Origin: Larus michahellis
Taxonomy: Eukaryota; Chordata; Aves; Charadriiformes; Laridae
Assembly (NCBI RefSeq): GCF_964199755.1
Contig: NC_133906.1
Span: 13,303,378 to 13,367,377, forward strand
Length of the DNA: 64,000 nt
Reading direction: 5' to 3'
The notes under the pieces were generated by a model that saw only the letters and a list, made by a program, of their open reading frames with translations, searched no databases and was not told where the DNA came from. The stretch's first letter is position 1. Every line of letters begins with the position of its first letter. Both the position numbers and the translations under genes were made by a program. This document shows, in pieces, positions 25,101 to 37,305 of this stretch.

Positions 25101-28100
25101 ATAATAATGTTTCACAGATAACTTTGAGTCCATTTTTGCTTATAGGTAAAGTCCTGGCAAATTGGCATACTGATCATAAATGGTGGTATTTAAATCCTGC
25201 CTGCTTTGATTCAGATCTCTCCTCCCACATACTTTTCTCTTCAGCAGGTCCTCAGGGATAGGTTGGATCTGGAATGAGCATGCAGAGTTGGCTATACGTT
25301 CCCGTGCCAGGCCAGCTCCTGTGCAGTAGCTGACTCACGGTTTAGCACTCAAATCTGGTCTCAAAATCTGTAAAATTCATTATAACTGGCAGCCTAAATA
25401 AGAAATATTTTTTACTCTTGAGAGAATTGGCAGCAGTTTCTGCGCACTACAGTGCCCTGTTAATTTCCATACACACAGGGAATAGAGGTAGCCTGGACAT
25501 AGCTGGACCGCGATAGAAACACGGCAGCTTGGAAGGGCGAGATGTAGAAGAATTAGATACCTTTTTTTTTTTCCTGTAGGAACCTGGCCATGCCCCAGCC
25601 CAGGTAATGACAATCTGCCTTCCTGAAGCTCCTCCTGCTGGGCACACGGTGATGGTTTTGGTACCCGCTGTCTGGCTGCCGCTCCTGATTTACAAAAAAG
25701 CTGATAGGGATCTTCTCCCACCTTCTCTTGGGGCCTTTTTCCATGTCAGCATTTCCATAACAAACAGCCGCCTCTGCTTCGCTGCACAGGCACCATGGCT
25801 TGCTTGAATCAGCCATGGAATGGACTTTTTCTGTGAATATCATAAACGAAATTGCAGTCAGTTCTCGTAAAGCTTGGTAATAGAGCTGTGACTTCATGCT
25901 CATGTCTTAGAGCGTAACCATGTGTAATCATGTTGTAATCTTTATTGCAGTTCACTTCTGACTGATTGGAAGCTCTCTCTGAGCTAGGGATTATATCACT
26001 AGTTAAGGCGATTACCAGTAATTTGCTTTTCAGAGTTTGAGAATTAAGTACAGCTTAGAAAATTTTTCCTTTTTTTTCTTTCCTAGAGCTTAAAATTATT
26101 TTAAAACGGCAAAATTTGGCAAAGACAACGTGAGGAAAATCCATTCTCTAGAAATGATATGGATTCTCTTCGGCCATAACAGCTTCTATGATTTTTTTTT
26201 TATTTTTTTTTTTTTACCCTTTGCAGCTGGAACTCATCTCCAGCCTCCGGTCAAAGCTGCGGACGCTGTGGGAGGAAAGGGAGCTTGTCCTCTCTGAAGC
26301 CAGGGAGTGTGCGGAGCAGGGCGAGGAGCTGGAGGCGACGGTGCGGGAGCTCTGCAAGCCCAACGAGTTCGAGCGCTACATGATGTTCATCGGGGACCTG
26401 GAGAAGGTTGTGAGCCTCTTACTCTGCCTGTCCAGCCGCCTTGCCCGAGTCCAAAACGCCATGAGGAGGATTGATGGCAATACAGATGCTGAAGAGAAGG
26501 TGAGGGACAAACGAGCAGGGTATTTAATTTGGTTTGTTCACTTCTCTTCAGGTGGGGCTGTGCTCACCTCGTTTGTCTGACAGCTCTAAATGAAAGTTGT
26601 AAATTATACAGGAATCCCAGCCAGATTCAGAGGGCTTTTTGTTGGTTTGGTTTTTTTTTTTCCCCCACAGTAATTACTGCCTGTGATATTGTATTTCACT
26701 TAATGGGCTTGTCTTAACTACAGCAAGCAGGAAGAAGATGTGGTCGCAACTTGAGACAAAATTCCCTGTAGTTTAACTCAACTAGCCAGTTTTGCTGGAA
26801 AGTGAGGAATTGTCTCACGTCACCAGGAAATCTTTTCAAGTCTGATATACGCTTTTTTGCTAGAGAAGACAAGCCAAATTTATCCCAGGAATGATGCTTT
26901 CCCGCTGTCCTTATTGCTTTTAGGCATGTTTTTATCAATACAATACCTGCTGTTATCTCTCATTTGGAAGTTAGAAAAGCAGAGAGTTAGAAAAGCTGGG
27001 GTTTCCTGGAGCTGTGCTGCTTCTGACCTGTAGCTCTAGAGGTTTATCGTTGTTTACATGCAGAAAGGCACTAAAAGAGTCCTGCCGTGCAGTGTGATAT
27101 GGAGGATCAGGATCTACCCGCTCCAAAATGTCAGTCGTGTTAACATGAATAATTTGGGGCAGTATCTCATGCTGACTTTGGCCAACAGACATGGTGGTTG
27201 GCGGGGGGTAGAGAGGGCTGCTGTTTCTTTAGTGATACATTTATAGTCTTCATAGTAAATACATTAAAATCTTCTATTCAAGATTTTGAAAAACATGCTC
27301 AATAAAGACTTGGTTACATGCCAGCATTTTTACAACTATCTTCCAGTGGCTGCAACTGCCCCCATGTTAGCAAAACCAGTGGTCTTGATCGTTGACTCCG
27401 TTTTTAGGGTGTCGATGGTGACCATCGCTCTGTGGTACACTTACGGAAAATCTGTGAAGAACAGTAGAGCTGAAAGAGAATTAGCTAAAATATCAAAGGT
27501 ATTAAAATCCTGTAGAACAGGCAAGGCTTGATTCTTGTGGATTTGATAAAAAGAAACCTTCAATGAACAGCTACTGTCTCCATCAAAGTTATTTTATTGC
27601 ATGTACCTTTTAATAGAAGTTACACTATCTTTTTAATATGACATTGGCACTCTGGCCACACGCAACTCACAAAATACAAAGATATGTGCATTAAAGAGCT
27701 TCTAATTGAAAGAAGATTGATACAGGAGAGTCTAAAATTAACAGAATGTTAAGTAGATTGAATTTTTTCCTGAGGGCAGCATGGAAGAAGAGAGCCTTGA
27801 TGGGTTTTACTGGGTGCCTTTACCTTACAAGCCACAAGAATGAGTAATTCAATCAAGAAAAAACTCATGTGGAACACAAAGCCCACAAGAGGAAGTAATT
27901 AAACTAAATCGACTGTGGCTTCCAAATGAAGATCTAGAGTCTGCCAGGAATTATGAGTTTTCATAGTGTGCTGCTTTGTTTTTTCATCCTATTAGCAATC
28001 ACTGAACGAACGGCACAAGCTCTTGTCTAGACAGCGGGAAGACGCAAAAGACCTGAAAGAGAATCTAGACCGCAGGGAGAGAGTGGTCTCTGGCATCCTT

Positions 28101-28250
28101 GCCAAATACCTGACTGACCAGCAGCTCCAGGACTACCGGCGCTTCGTTCAACTCAAGACCTCCTTGCTGATTGAACAGAAGGACCTTGAAGAGCAGATTA
28201 AATTTTTGGAAGAACAATTAGGAAGTCTTGAGAAAAGCATCCCCCTCTAA
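16347..28250 (+). CDS. SHROOM1: SHROOM1, shroom family member 1 (spliced gene model)
   Basis: Joined coding exons: 16347-19151, 20359-20429, 23891-24469, 24856-25009, 26227-26499, 27996-28250. Every junction is GT/AG and all phases match (0, 2, 2, 0, 0), giving about 1378 residues. Shroom proteins bind actin and recruit Rho kinase to apical junctions through the C-terminal ASD2 domain, driving actomyosin contraction. ASD2 spans roughly residues 1085-1375 here; diagnostic segments are [37 protein letters not shown] and [12 protein letters not shown]. There is no PDZ domain, which separates SHROOM1 from SHROOM2/3/4. The length is far above human SHROOM1 (about 850 residues) and close to the frog homologue Apx (about 1400). 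Introns are 1207, 3461, 386, 1217 and 1496 bases and hold no recognisable genes. The neighbours SOWAHA and SEPTIN8 confirm the identity. The assignment is secure; the upstream exons are not in view. Confidence 0.9.
20359..20429 (+). CDS. SHROOM1: SHROOM1 71-nt coding exon (residues 936-958 plus part of 959)
   Basis: The acceptor TTTTCATTTCCAG precedes 20359 and the donor CCCAG|GTAAGG follows 20429. The exon is 23 codons plus two bases, open in the phase set by the previous exon, and it supplies exactly the two bases needed for the next exon to read in its coding frame (the split codon becomes AGT, Ser). The peptide begins [12 protein letters not shown]. Direct joining of the exons on either side would hit a TGA at the third codon, so an exon of this phase is required. 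RNA would settle it. Confidence 0.78.
20558..20578. repeat. T21 homopolymer in a SHROOM1 intron
   Basis: Twenty-one consecutive T bases about 130 bp downstream of the 71-nt exon. No AG follows at a distance that would make it a splice acceptor. Confidence 0.8.
23891..24469 (+). CDS. SHROOM1: SHROOM1 coding exon, start of ASD2 (residues 959-1151)
   Basis: The acceptor TTCTTTCTTATAG precedes 23891; the donor is GA|GTAAGT at 24470. The first base completes a Ser codon and the frame then reads FRDPEKDG onward. The N-terminal two thirds is acidic, Pro/Gln-rich linker. From about residue 1088 the sequence turns into the opening helix of ASD2, with [19 protein letters not shown] and LDLMEGLFP, the conserved Shroom signature 'VAKD-SL-DIL---DLMEG-FP'. 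The last two bases (GA) carry over to the next exon. Confidence 0.9.
24856..25009 (+). CDS. SHROOM1: SHROOM1 coding exon, ASD2 linker (residues 1152-1203)
   Basis: The acceptor TTTTCTGTTCCAG precedes 24856. The first base completes GAT (Asp), then [14 protein letters not shown] and a polar, charged segment follow to DDITSKK. The donor AAA|GTGGGT at 25010 is only moderate but leaves phase 0, matching the next exon, and unspliced reading stops three codons later. The family has a similar variable charged linker before the ASD2 coiled coil. The left boundary is less certain because an exon-like segment lies at 24738-24835. Confidence 0.78.
26227..26499 (+). CDS. SHROOM1: SHROOM1 coding exon, ASD2 coiled coil (residues 1204-1294)
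   Basis: A long T-rich tract ending in CCCTTTGCAG precedes 26227 and the donor is GAGAAG|GTGAGG. The exon is 273 bp, 91 codons, phase 0 at both ends. It encodes [19 protein letters not shown], then [20 protein letters not shown] and [12 protein letters not shown]. This is the most strongly family-diagnostic part of the gene: the 'CKPNEF--Y--FIGDL-KV--LLL-LS-RLARV' segment lies in the ASD2 coiled coil that binds Rho kinase. Confidence 0.94.
27996..28250 (+). CDS. SHROOM1: SHROOM1 last coding exon, end of ASD2 (residues 1295-1378)
   Basis: The acceptor TTTTCATCCTATTAG precedes 27996. The frame reads [59 protein letters not shown] and ends EKSIPL with TAA at 28248-28250. This is the conserved C-terminal half of the Shroom ASD2 coiled coil; heptad-spaced Leu/Ile is visible throughout. 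Shroom proteins normally end shortly after this helix, so the stop is the natural terminus. Confidence 0.94.
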   Translation, partial: QSLNERHKLLSRQREDAKDLKENLDRRERVVSGILAKYLTDQQLQDYRRFVQLKTSLLIEQKDLEEQIKFLEEQLGSLEKSIPL

Positions 28251-28580
28251 TACCCACCAACCGCCCGTTCGTTTTGACACATCGTAATTTGTGATGTTTC
28301 CCTGGCAATCCCCAGGTGCTTGGATTGGTGAATTCTTGCAATCCTGTTAGTGCCACGCTATTGACAAGTGCTTAGATGCTCTGGGCACACGCTGTACGTT
28401 CCTTCCCCTTTGGACAGTCCAACTGACAACATCTCTCATATGTAGCAAACTGCATTTTGGAAATGACTGATAGGATGTGTTGCTCCTATTAACTTGGCGC
28501 ATATTTCCCTTTCTTGTTGTCTGTCCATCTGTTTCCAGATTGACATAATCTCAATAAAAGAACCATACAAATATTTTCCT
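28251..28580 (+). terminator. SHROOM1: SHROOM1 3'UTR and poly(A) signal
   Basis: A canonical AATAAA at 28553-28558 lies about 300 bases after the stop codon. It is followed by a G/T-rich stretch at about 28578-28605 (TTGTGGGTGGGTTGAGTG), the usual downstream element, so cleavage near 28575-28580 is expected. The UTR itself has no recognisable structure. Confidence 0.75.
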
Positions 28581-31500
28581 CTTGTGGGTGGGTTGAGTGT
28601 TTGAAATGAAAAATGATGTGGGTGTTCAAATTTGAATTGGAGATTGCACAAAGCCATAGGAAATGTTATGGACCATTTCAGTGAAACTCCTCGTTTGTAC
28701 TGTTTATATGTATGACACAGTAAAAATACACTGTAATGGAAGAAAATAATTATTTCCTTTCTTGGCAGTTGCCATCCATGAGTCTTTCCTGGCTCTGCAT
28801 AATCCCGGCAGGCTGTTCAGTAGCAAGTTTTAGGAGGTCAGAAAAAAGAATGGTCCTTGTTGACATGAAAAAGAGCCGATCGTTGACGGAGGCAGCTTGA
28901 ATGAGCACTTTTGGGAATGATAAACTCTGAAACCTATTCCTGCACAGTCATTTGCAAAGTCCTTGCTATGCTTTCAAAGTGCTTATTTTTCAAGCAGCAC
29001 CTTCAGGGGTTTGTTTTTTAGGTAGTTTTCAATTGTTGGCGTGCACAAGGAGGTGCTCAGCGTGAGGGGAAGCTCTGCGGCAGCACGAGGCAGCTAGGAC
29101 GAGTGGAGGAAATTATTCAGTTTCAATGAGGCTTTATATAAATCCCTTGGCAAAAAATCTTTTAAACTAATGTTGTGTGTTGAGTCAAGCCAGTAACGTT
29201 GCTGTATTTAAAATTTGAGTGTGTTTTGTTTGTTTAATTATTCAGTGAGAGGAATATTCCATCTGGGCTACTTACCTAGACCATGAGTAAGGCGGCTCCT
29301 GATTGAACTCAGGTTTCTTCCATAGGCAAAAGAGATGTTCGTTGTTTATGATGTTGGGCTTCACCAAGAAATGTTTCACTAGTGGTGTGTGTCCTGACTA
29401 CAGTGAGTACCGTCACCACTGAGAGACTATCACTGTCCTGTTTCTGAGGCATCTTCTCCTTTGGGATTGCGTGAGCTTTCAATAAACACAGAGCCACGCA
29501 ACATGGGGACTCCATATGGGTTTAGATTGATGAGTTGGGTTCGTTTTACCTCGCATCACATTCTTCATCTGAGTTTACCCACTGGGCAACATGGATGAAC
29601 TGATCAATAAATGGCAGCGTAGGAAAAGGAGACCACTGTAGGCGTTCTGCGTGAGTGATGTTTGTTACGGATAACGTGCCAACAGTCCTGCCTGCTGAAA
29701 GAGGCACCAAAGAAGGTACAACGCGCTGCACTTGCCCCTGAGCAAATTGAGAAGCGGCCTGGGAGTTACCGGACAGCACAGTAAAGCACAAAGGGCTTGC
29801 CAGGCTCCAAGGGTGTCGTCAGAATAAACAAGTGTATCATCAGGTGCTGTCCAGACTCCAACAAAGCAGCATTGTTCTGTTCTAAGTTTGCATATTCATG
29901 CAGAAGTGCCCGTATCTATAGCCCTGCCCACATTTCAAGAGAAACAACATCGCATGCTGAGTAAGGCTGCCAAGACTTGGCACCAGAAGTCAGTTTTAGG
30001 ATGTGTACCAACTATCAGTAAAGGTATTTGCAATAAAGCGTGCAAGTGGATGGTACATAGCAAAGAGTAGTTTTGGGAATATTAACATTTTGTTCCAGTG
30101 ATCTGAACAAAATAGATTGTGCTTAATGCTGAAAACACACTTTCACTTGGACACAAGCAACTGCAGGAGTGCAGGGACCAAGGTGCCCTGTGTTCTGTGG
30201 TTATTGCCTTAACATGTGGGGGAAAATGGCCAGACTTTGTAGTTCCTGTGAGCAGATCTGCTCAGTGGTTCTCAAAAGGCTTTTCATATGTAAATCTGAA
30301 AGCTGCCTTTTGAAAATGGTCTTTAAAATAACAGAACTGATGCTAACGGAATCAGTGGAGAATTTAAAAAATATGTTAAATGAGCTGTTTGCGTTATTTG
30401 AGAAACCTGACTTGGAGGTGCGCTCTGTTATTATTATCCCTAGTTGAGGAAAATCCACCAGATGGGAAAAGAAACGTTTGATAATTGAAGCTAATGCTTG
30501 CCTTTAAGGGGAAGAATGGGTCTGCCCTGTTTAGTTTCTCTTGTCTTTTTGGTCTTTCCTGTCATGGGAAGGATGGTTGCTGCTCCTCCCAGACTGGCAT
30601 TCACAGGTATGCTTCAAAGAGCAACAATCAGAAATAACTTTTAATCTCTTTTCCAAAAAGTCACATATCTGTGCTCCTTGTTACTTTGTTAGAGCTGTGA
30701 ATTTCAGGCAAAGTGAAAAATGGATACAGGGATGGCATGGAGACCTCCTCGCTGCCAAGCAGAAACCCCCTTTCCAAAGCACCAGCAGGTCTGGATTGTC
30801 AGGTGAGTCCCGATTTTGGTACTGATCATTTGTTACCAATTTATTACTGGGGGCCAAGCCCAAGGTAACGATGGTAGTTCATACTGGACGTAAGTCACGT
30901 GCAGCGTTCCTGGCACTCCGACATACTAAGATGTGGGCTTTTAAAGTCACAGTCTGATGTGCAAATGCAAATAATGATTTAATCTGATCCCCTCTTAAGA
31001 GCTTCACTGAGGGTCCTTTTTAATAGCTAGGAGCAGCCCTGGGTGCCTCTGGGACTGGTGAAAGCCACTGCCTGCAGGAGAAAGGGATCTTAGCTGCTGG
31101 CAGAGAGGACCACGTCAGGCAGGTGGCATCTGCATCCTCTGGGTGATCTTGTCTTTACATCAGTTTACATTATTTGTTTAAAATTCTTTCTCTGAAGTGG
31201 AGCGTGCAGACTGAGCTTGTTCACGGGGCTTGCAGGACGCCGTCCCAGTGAGTGAGACCTTGAATCATCCTGCAGCTCAGCTGTTTTACGTAAAGTAAGT
31301 GTCCCTCTCCGCTCCGGTCAGCTGTAGTCTTTGGAAGTATGGACTGAAGTCAAGAAATGGTTAAGTACCTGCTTTTGAATCCTATTTGGGGAAAAAAGAG
31401 GACTACCTTTTTCTTAAGGTTTAGTATTTAAAGCACTAAGTACGTCCCCATACCAATAACCTTTGCTTATGTTTTTCCCAACTTCAAGTCATGCAGTTTA

Positions 31501-31862
31501 GCTGATATTCTCTTAACTTTATTCTGGGAGATGACATGAGAAGACTTCATATTCCAGCCTAAGCTGCCTGAGGAGCTCTGTAAACAGATTTCCTACAGCC
31601 TTCCCGGGCTCTCCCTTCTCCAGCTGGGTGCCTCCTTCCACAGGTTCCTGCAGCAACGGAGACCAAAACCCCGAGTACCTGCTGCATCTGCCATTGCTGC
31701 AGCGCAGAGGCAGCCGACCCCGACCCCAGCCTTGGCCAGCACTGCTGCGGTCACGTTCGCACGGCTCCCCGTTTGTTCTGCCTTCCTCTCCTCCCTCTTG
31801 GAGTGCAGAAACCAAGATGGCCAGAGCAGAGCACCTTCTTTCTACAACACTGATCCCACACT

Positions 31863-31920
31863 CCATAGAATCACAGAATGGTTTAGGTTGGAAGGGACCT
31901 TAAAGATCATCTAGTTCCAG
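31863..31920 (-). mobile_element. CR1 LINE 3'-end fragment, minus orientation
   Basis: The sequence CATAGAATCACAGAATGG followed by GGTTGGAAGGGACCTTAAAG and TCATCTAGTTCCA is the reverse complement of the CR1 3' terminus (GATGATCTTTAAGGTCCCTTCCAACC ending in CATTCTATG-type repeats). Only the last 58 or so bases survive. CR1 is the dominant LINE of bird and reptile genomes and its copies are usually 5'-truncated, as here. Confidence 0.88.
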
Positions 31921-31935
31921 CTCCCCTTCTTCAGA

Positions 31936-32287
31936 CAAGACATTCAAGGCCAGGCTTGATGAGGCTCTGAGCAATGTGATCCATTAAAGATGTGTTAGGA
32001 AGAAGTTCTTCACCATGAGGGTGGTGAGACACTGGAACAGGTTGCCCAGAGAGTTGGTGGAAGCCCCATCCCTGGAAGTTTTTAAGGCCAGGCTGGATGG
32101 GGCTCTGAGCAACGTGATCTAGTGGGAGGTGTCCCTGCCTATGGCAGGGGGGTTGGAACTAGATGATCTTTAAGGTCCCTTCCAACCGTAATGATTCTAT
32201 GATTCTATGTCCCTGCTGACTGCAGGGTGGTTGGACTAGATGACCTTTAAAGGTCCCTTACAACCCAACGCTTTCTATGATCCTATG
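31936..32287 (+). mobile_element. Older CR1 LINE 3' end, split by a younger CR1
   Basis: The left part at 31936-31982 (CAAGGCCAGGCTTGATGAGG through GAGCAATGTGATCC) and the right part at 32210-32287 (TCCCTGCTGACTGCAGGGTGG, GGACTAGATGACCTTTAAAGG, TTTCTATGATCCTATG) are consecutive pieces of the standard CR1 3' end. In an intact CR1 they are separated by only a few bases; here the second CR1 sits between them. The right part is more diverged from the usual CR1 tail than the inserted copy is, consistent with greater age. Confidence 0.72.
31983..32209 (+). mobile_element. Younger CR1 LINE 3' end inserted into the older copy
   Basis: About 227 bp of 5'-truncated CR1: TTAGGAAGAAGTTCTTCACC, ACTGGAACAGGTTGCCCAGA, AAGGCCAGGCTGGATGGGGC, CCCTGCCTATGGCAGGGGGG, GATGATCTTTAAGGTCCCTT, then two copies of GATTCTATG at the 3' end (to 32209). 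The terminal 8-mer repeat is the hallmark of CR1 in place of a poly(A) tail. There is no coding potential. Confidence 0.9.
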
Positions 32288-34230
32288 AAAAACTTCTCTG
32301 GACAGCTATTGTCTGACCCTATACAAGCAGAAGACTGTTATCTGATATTTGGGCTGTAAATGGCAGTACATAGTGATCTTGGGAAGGCAAATCTTGCAAA
32401 TATAAGGATTATGGAAATGAAACCCTGTGCGGTGTGTGTACGTAATTACTATTAATATCACCACTCACTAGCCTTCCGTTGGTGACTTCTCCAGCAAATG
32501 ACACCGAGTTGCCTGTGCCCAGCGTGCATGAGACCAGGGCAGCCTTAATGCTCTGCTCTCCCTCCCGAAGCTGGTGGCTTCAGGGGCTGCAGGGCCTCGG
32601 CAGTTCACCAGTGCTGAGACCTGCCGCGCTACTTCTTATGCAGACGAAGTCAGGCGTGTGTGCTGGGGGAATGTAAGGAATGAAGGAGCTCCCTGCTACC
32701 TGACCCTCTGGGGAGAGCAGGCAGGAAATCCCCAGTGGGAGCAGGAATGCTTGGGAGTCTCCTGTTGCAGCCTGCAAGTCTAATTCCTTCTTAGCATCCC
32801 AGGGAGAAGGTAACATGACCCCGCCACTGTGAGAGGACTGCTATCCAAGACCTGCGGCGAGGCCTCTGTCTGAATTAATTGCGGCTACATCGAGGAGAAT
32901 GCAAAATAATAGTGCTGAGGAGAAGGAAGAAGGTGGAACAGGCAAAACTTGAGAGCCGAGGTCTCCCCTGGGGGTGACGCTGTGGGAGGCTGGTGGGATT
33001 CCAGGAACCATCTCTGTAACTCATGTGGCCATCCACGCGCAAGCAGTGAGGGGGAGGAAACTGCAGTAGCGTATGTTCTGCTGAGCAAAAGCAGGTGGGC
33101 CTGATTTTGGGGTAAAAAGATCCCGTTTATTGCCTAGCGCCAGGGAGATGAGCAAGCACTACAGGTGTGGGCCAGAGCGAGTGGCCAGCGAGAGCAGAGT
33201 GAGCATCACGTCCCGCCTCTGACAGCACCTTGGCAGCAGCTGCTGGGATTTCAGACATAGCGGCTCATTTAGAATTTGATTTAACACCCACTGCAGTGTG
33301 TGGGAGTCACTGCTGGATCCGGAGCTGCTGTTTCAGCCTCTCCGGCACTAAACTGAAGGATTGTTTATTATTTTTTTAATCCCAGGCCTCATTTTCTTCA
33401 CTGGGGCATTATGCTCTGGGACTTTTGCGTGTGGAGCTTATTAAGGAATGGAGGGGTGCAGGGGTTAATGTAAATGTACTCTGCAGAAGGTCTATTTGGT
33501 GCTTGTGAGAGCTGCATTTAATAAGTAGAAGGATGTTCTCTCTGCTTTGGGAATTCATGGCAACCATCTGAATAAAATTTTAAAAATAAACCCAGAGCAG
33601 CATTGCAAAGCTAATCTTCTGCGCCTGAAGGGAGCCCACGTATACATTAACGAATAATCAGGCTGTAGGAATCACGCAACCTCTGGGTTTCACAAAACGC
33701 ACTCAAGAAGCGGCACATGAATTTCAGTGCTAAACGGCACTAAAGGTTATCAAAGAGACTCTTAAATGTCACATGAGCCTCGAAGCTGAGTCATCTCATA
33801 GATAAATCCACGGAGAGGAAATATGGGCTGAACTGATAGTCTTGATTTAGAGAATAAGAGACGCTTCTAAAAATGTGTGGGAAACAGGCAGGTGTCTTTC
33901 TAATGGCTTTCAGCCCATCATGTGAGAACAAGAACATCCCAAACTACCTCAAGAAGGAACCACTTGTGAAAAAATCCCTCCCGAGATCCCTGCCCCTGGG
34001 CAGCTCCTGGTGGGATGGCTAATGGCTCCAGCACCGCTTTTTGACCTACAAAAGCTGTGCTGATATTAACAGTACGGATCTATTTTGCTTGGCCTTAAGA
34101 TCAGAGGTATTTTTCATCCCAGTAATAATTAAAAAAAAAACCCAGCTGCCTGTGCTGAGCTGGAAGGATGGAGATTGGCAGCGCGGTGCGGCTGCTGAGT
34201 GAGCCCCAGAGGGGCAGAGCTCTGCCGGCC

Positions 34231-34241
34231 GGGGGGGGGGG
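34231..34241. repeat. G11 homopolymer
   Basis: Eleven consecutive G bases inside a GC-rich patch (about 34160-34330), with a further GGGGG at about 34255-34259. It could support quadruplex structure on the plus strand. No coding role is seen. Confidence 0.8.
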
Positions 34242-37200
34242 CTGCAGCCAGGCTGGGGGTTTCCCAGCCCGGCCATGGTGCTGCTGGTCCAGGCAGCACC
34301 TTTGCTTGGTGGCCCCGCTGAAGACCGCGACACAAACCAGCAGGCTTTCAGGCATCGTCCGAGTGCAGCGTTATCGCCACCACAGGCCCTTTACATCTGG
34401 GCTTTGTTTCGAGCCTGATGAAGCACAGACAGGCGAGCTCTTAGCTGTGGCTGTCACAAAAGGAAGGATGCTGCGGCGGCCAATTCAAACAGGATGAAGA
34501 GACGGTGTGAAACGATGGGTGCGAGGTGAGACGTGGGGACCGGGGAGGAAAGCGGTTGGGTGCAGCTCTGGCTGCGCGTCCTGTGTGTTTTCAGAGAAGC
34601 TGCCAAGGCTCGGCCTAGATTAGGGGTGTTACTGGCAGAGCTGCTGTGGTAAATCCTGTCCCAGCGCCTGTGCTGGTGGATACGCTCAGATTGGCCAGAA
34701 AATCCAGTATGTTTTATTCCACTTGAGGAATGGTGCGAGTTCTACGCAAACAGTCTTTCCCTTGTAAAATCTGCATTTCTACCAGAAGCGTTTGTTGATA
34801 CATATTTACCAAGAAGTGCTTTGCAGTGCAATTGGCTTTTTTTTTTTAAAAAACATTTTTCTTAATGTCCCTTTTGGGGGCAGTGAATAGGACCAGAGCA
34901 CTTCCGATGGGGGCTTTCTACAGCAGGTCTGGTTTAGAAATCTTTGCAGGTGCAACAGTGTTGATCAGTGGAATGAGGTTGGTGAGAACAGTTTATCTAT
35001 CTCTAAATGTGTTTTTTTTTTAAACTAGTCTAGATTATTTGGCAAGGACCCTGTCTTACTCCTGGCAGCTACATCACCATCAGAAAGCGTCTCCTGGTGG
35101 GACTTTTCTGGTAGTTCACTCCAAAACGGCCAGTCGGTGACCAGCCACCGTCGTTCAGTGACCAGCAGTTGGTGATGGTTCAGTTCAGTGTTGCACAAGC
35201 AGCATCCATGTGCTTAGTGATTTGCTTTGTCTCATAAATTACTGAAATAAACTTCGGAACTGGAATAGAGAATGAATGTTCCTCATTATGATGCAGAGTT
35301 TTTGATCTGCTCTGGCCCTGTTCTCCCCCTGCAGCAAACAAACACCCTGCTGTTCGTGCCCGTGCTACGTGCTGGCCAAGTCCCTGTTAACAACTTCTTA
35401 ATTTGGGGGGAGTCCCACAAATCACTGGAAAGAGCAAAAACTGCCATGTTGCCATTTTACTCAGATTAAAATGCAAATCGGGAGGCAAGTGCATCCAAGG
35501 AATGTAGGTCACAGTGGAAACCTGCGGAGCGGGAGGAGAAGGGACAAGCTGTGGGGCTTGGGGACTGTCTCGAAAGGCCTCCTCTACCTTCAGCTGGCGG
35601 CTGCTGCTGGTCTGTTGGAGTTATTCTGTGACTCTTCCGGACCTTGGTTTTGTGATGAACCTGAAATCTCATAAAGTCTCCTTTGCAGTGCAGGAGCAGC
35701 ATTTCCCAGGACTTCTATAGAACAGGTCTTTCTGTGCAGCACTCACAAGGGAACAGAGACAGCCAAAAACCTATTTGAGCCGGAGCAGGAGCGCTCCGCC
35801 GCATGCTGCTCAAACAGCCGCATCCGGGAGGACAAAGTCTGTCCCTTTGTATATAATCGCGGCTGGAAGCTTGTTTGCAGACCTCTCCAGTGCAGGTTGC
35901 TGAGCTGATACGCCTCAGAACAAAATGTGCTGAGGAATAGATGAACTGAGTTATCTTTAGAAAGACGGACTGAGCCAGGGTCAGACAAACATTAGCTTTG
36001 CTGATCTCTGATGCTGCCGAGCTAAAACCTGAGCCAGTTTTATTTGCGTAGGCGCCCCACTGAATGCGAAGCATCCATGGGTTGCGGATGACACTGCTTG
36101 TGCTGCCTACAGGTCTAAAAAATTATCTTGATTTCTATTTGGATTATCAATATTGCACGCTTTAAAGCGGCGTCCAGGATGATTATCTCCATTTTATAGC
36201 AGGAAAACTGAGCTGTGGCAAGTAGGCAGGGAAAAGATGTAACCAAGGCAAAACAGCCCCGAGCTGCTGAATCGTGGTCCTGTGCCTTATCTGCACCTCC
36301 CGTCTCCAGCTCTACCCTGCTGCCAGCCTGCCCCCACCACACAAGCCATCTCCCTGGGGCAGGAGCCCAGGGGGCTAGGGTTTTTTGGTTTTATCCTCTT
36401 CTGCAATCAGCTTTGAAGGTGCAGAAGGCAGCTCCCGGCTCTGGGCTGGGCCAGAGGTTCAAAAGGCTGCTCGCCCAGCCTGTGGCACACAGCCTCTGCC
36501 CCAGGCCAGCAGCACCAGGAGCCATGTCCTCTATCACTTGTGAAAGCATCCTGGCTTAACTTCACAGCTCTCATTCATTCACGTGAAAATCCTACTGTGT
36601 TCAGACAGATTTGGCTGAAATTAAGTCAAAGAGTGAAATTAAGGAGATCTATGAAGCTGAGGGATTCATGAAACAGCCACAGCCTCAGTCTCTGCCAGAA
36701 AAACACTCCCATGATCATCCTACGGTGCCCCTTCCACAGTGTAAATGGCAACATACGAAAGCAAACCCCAGAAAGGCTGATGGACTGGTTTTACTTCAAA
36801 CTAAGGGTGATGTATATTTTTGTAAGATTACAGCAGCGCATTTTCAATACCTCTCAGTATTTGTTTGCACCTGAAGTCATGCAGCACTGGGTATACTAAT
36901 CACAGCCTGCCTTAATACTATCTTTTCCTTCATCTGCTCAACAAGGAGGAGGAATGAGCTGAGTCACCACGAAGACTTGTTGGCAGAGCCTGGCCCACCC
37001 CACCCACAGCACCTGACCTTGCAGCTCCCCACCTTTGTGTTGCAACCTCCCTGCCAACTCCCAGCCCCCCCCCCGGGGAGCGACGAAAGGACCAGGGCTC
37101 CGCTGTGGTTGTTGCCAGGCATTTTTCTAGCTCGTGGCTGTGATGCCTCTGAGGAAGGAGTAGCAGAGAACTTCCTTGATGATACGTGTTGCAACGAAGT

Positions 37201-37305
37201 CTTATCTCAGCCGTGACTTCTTGTTTTTCCTTTGACACAACAATACAAGAGCAATGAGACCTTCTCCCTGCTTCCCTTACGGTGAAGTCAGAACTGCGCT
37301 TTATA

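Noticed and set aside
29309-29791. Two consecutive minus-strand frames that look vaguely protein-like, with a possible YSDD-like string in another frame
   Set aside because: The frames are short, separated by stops, and no conserved domain order could be recognised. The motif occurs in a different frame from the longer frames, so a retroelement call is not supported.
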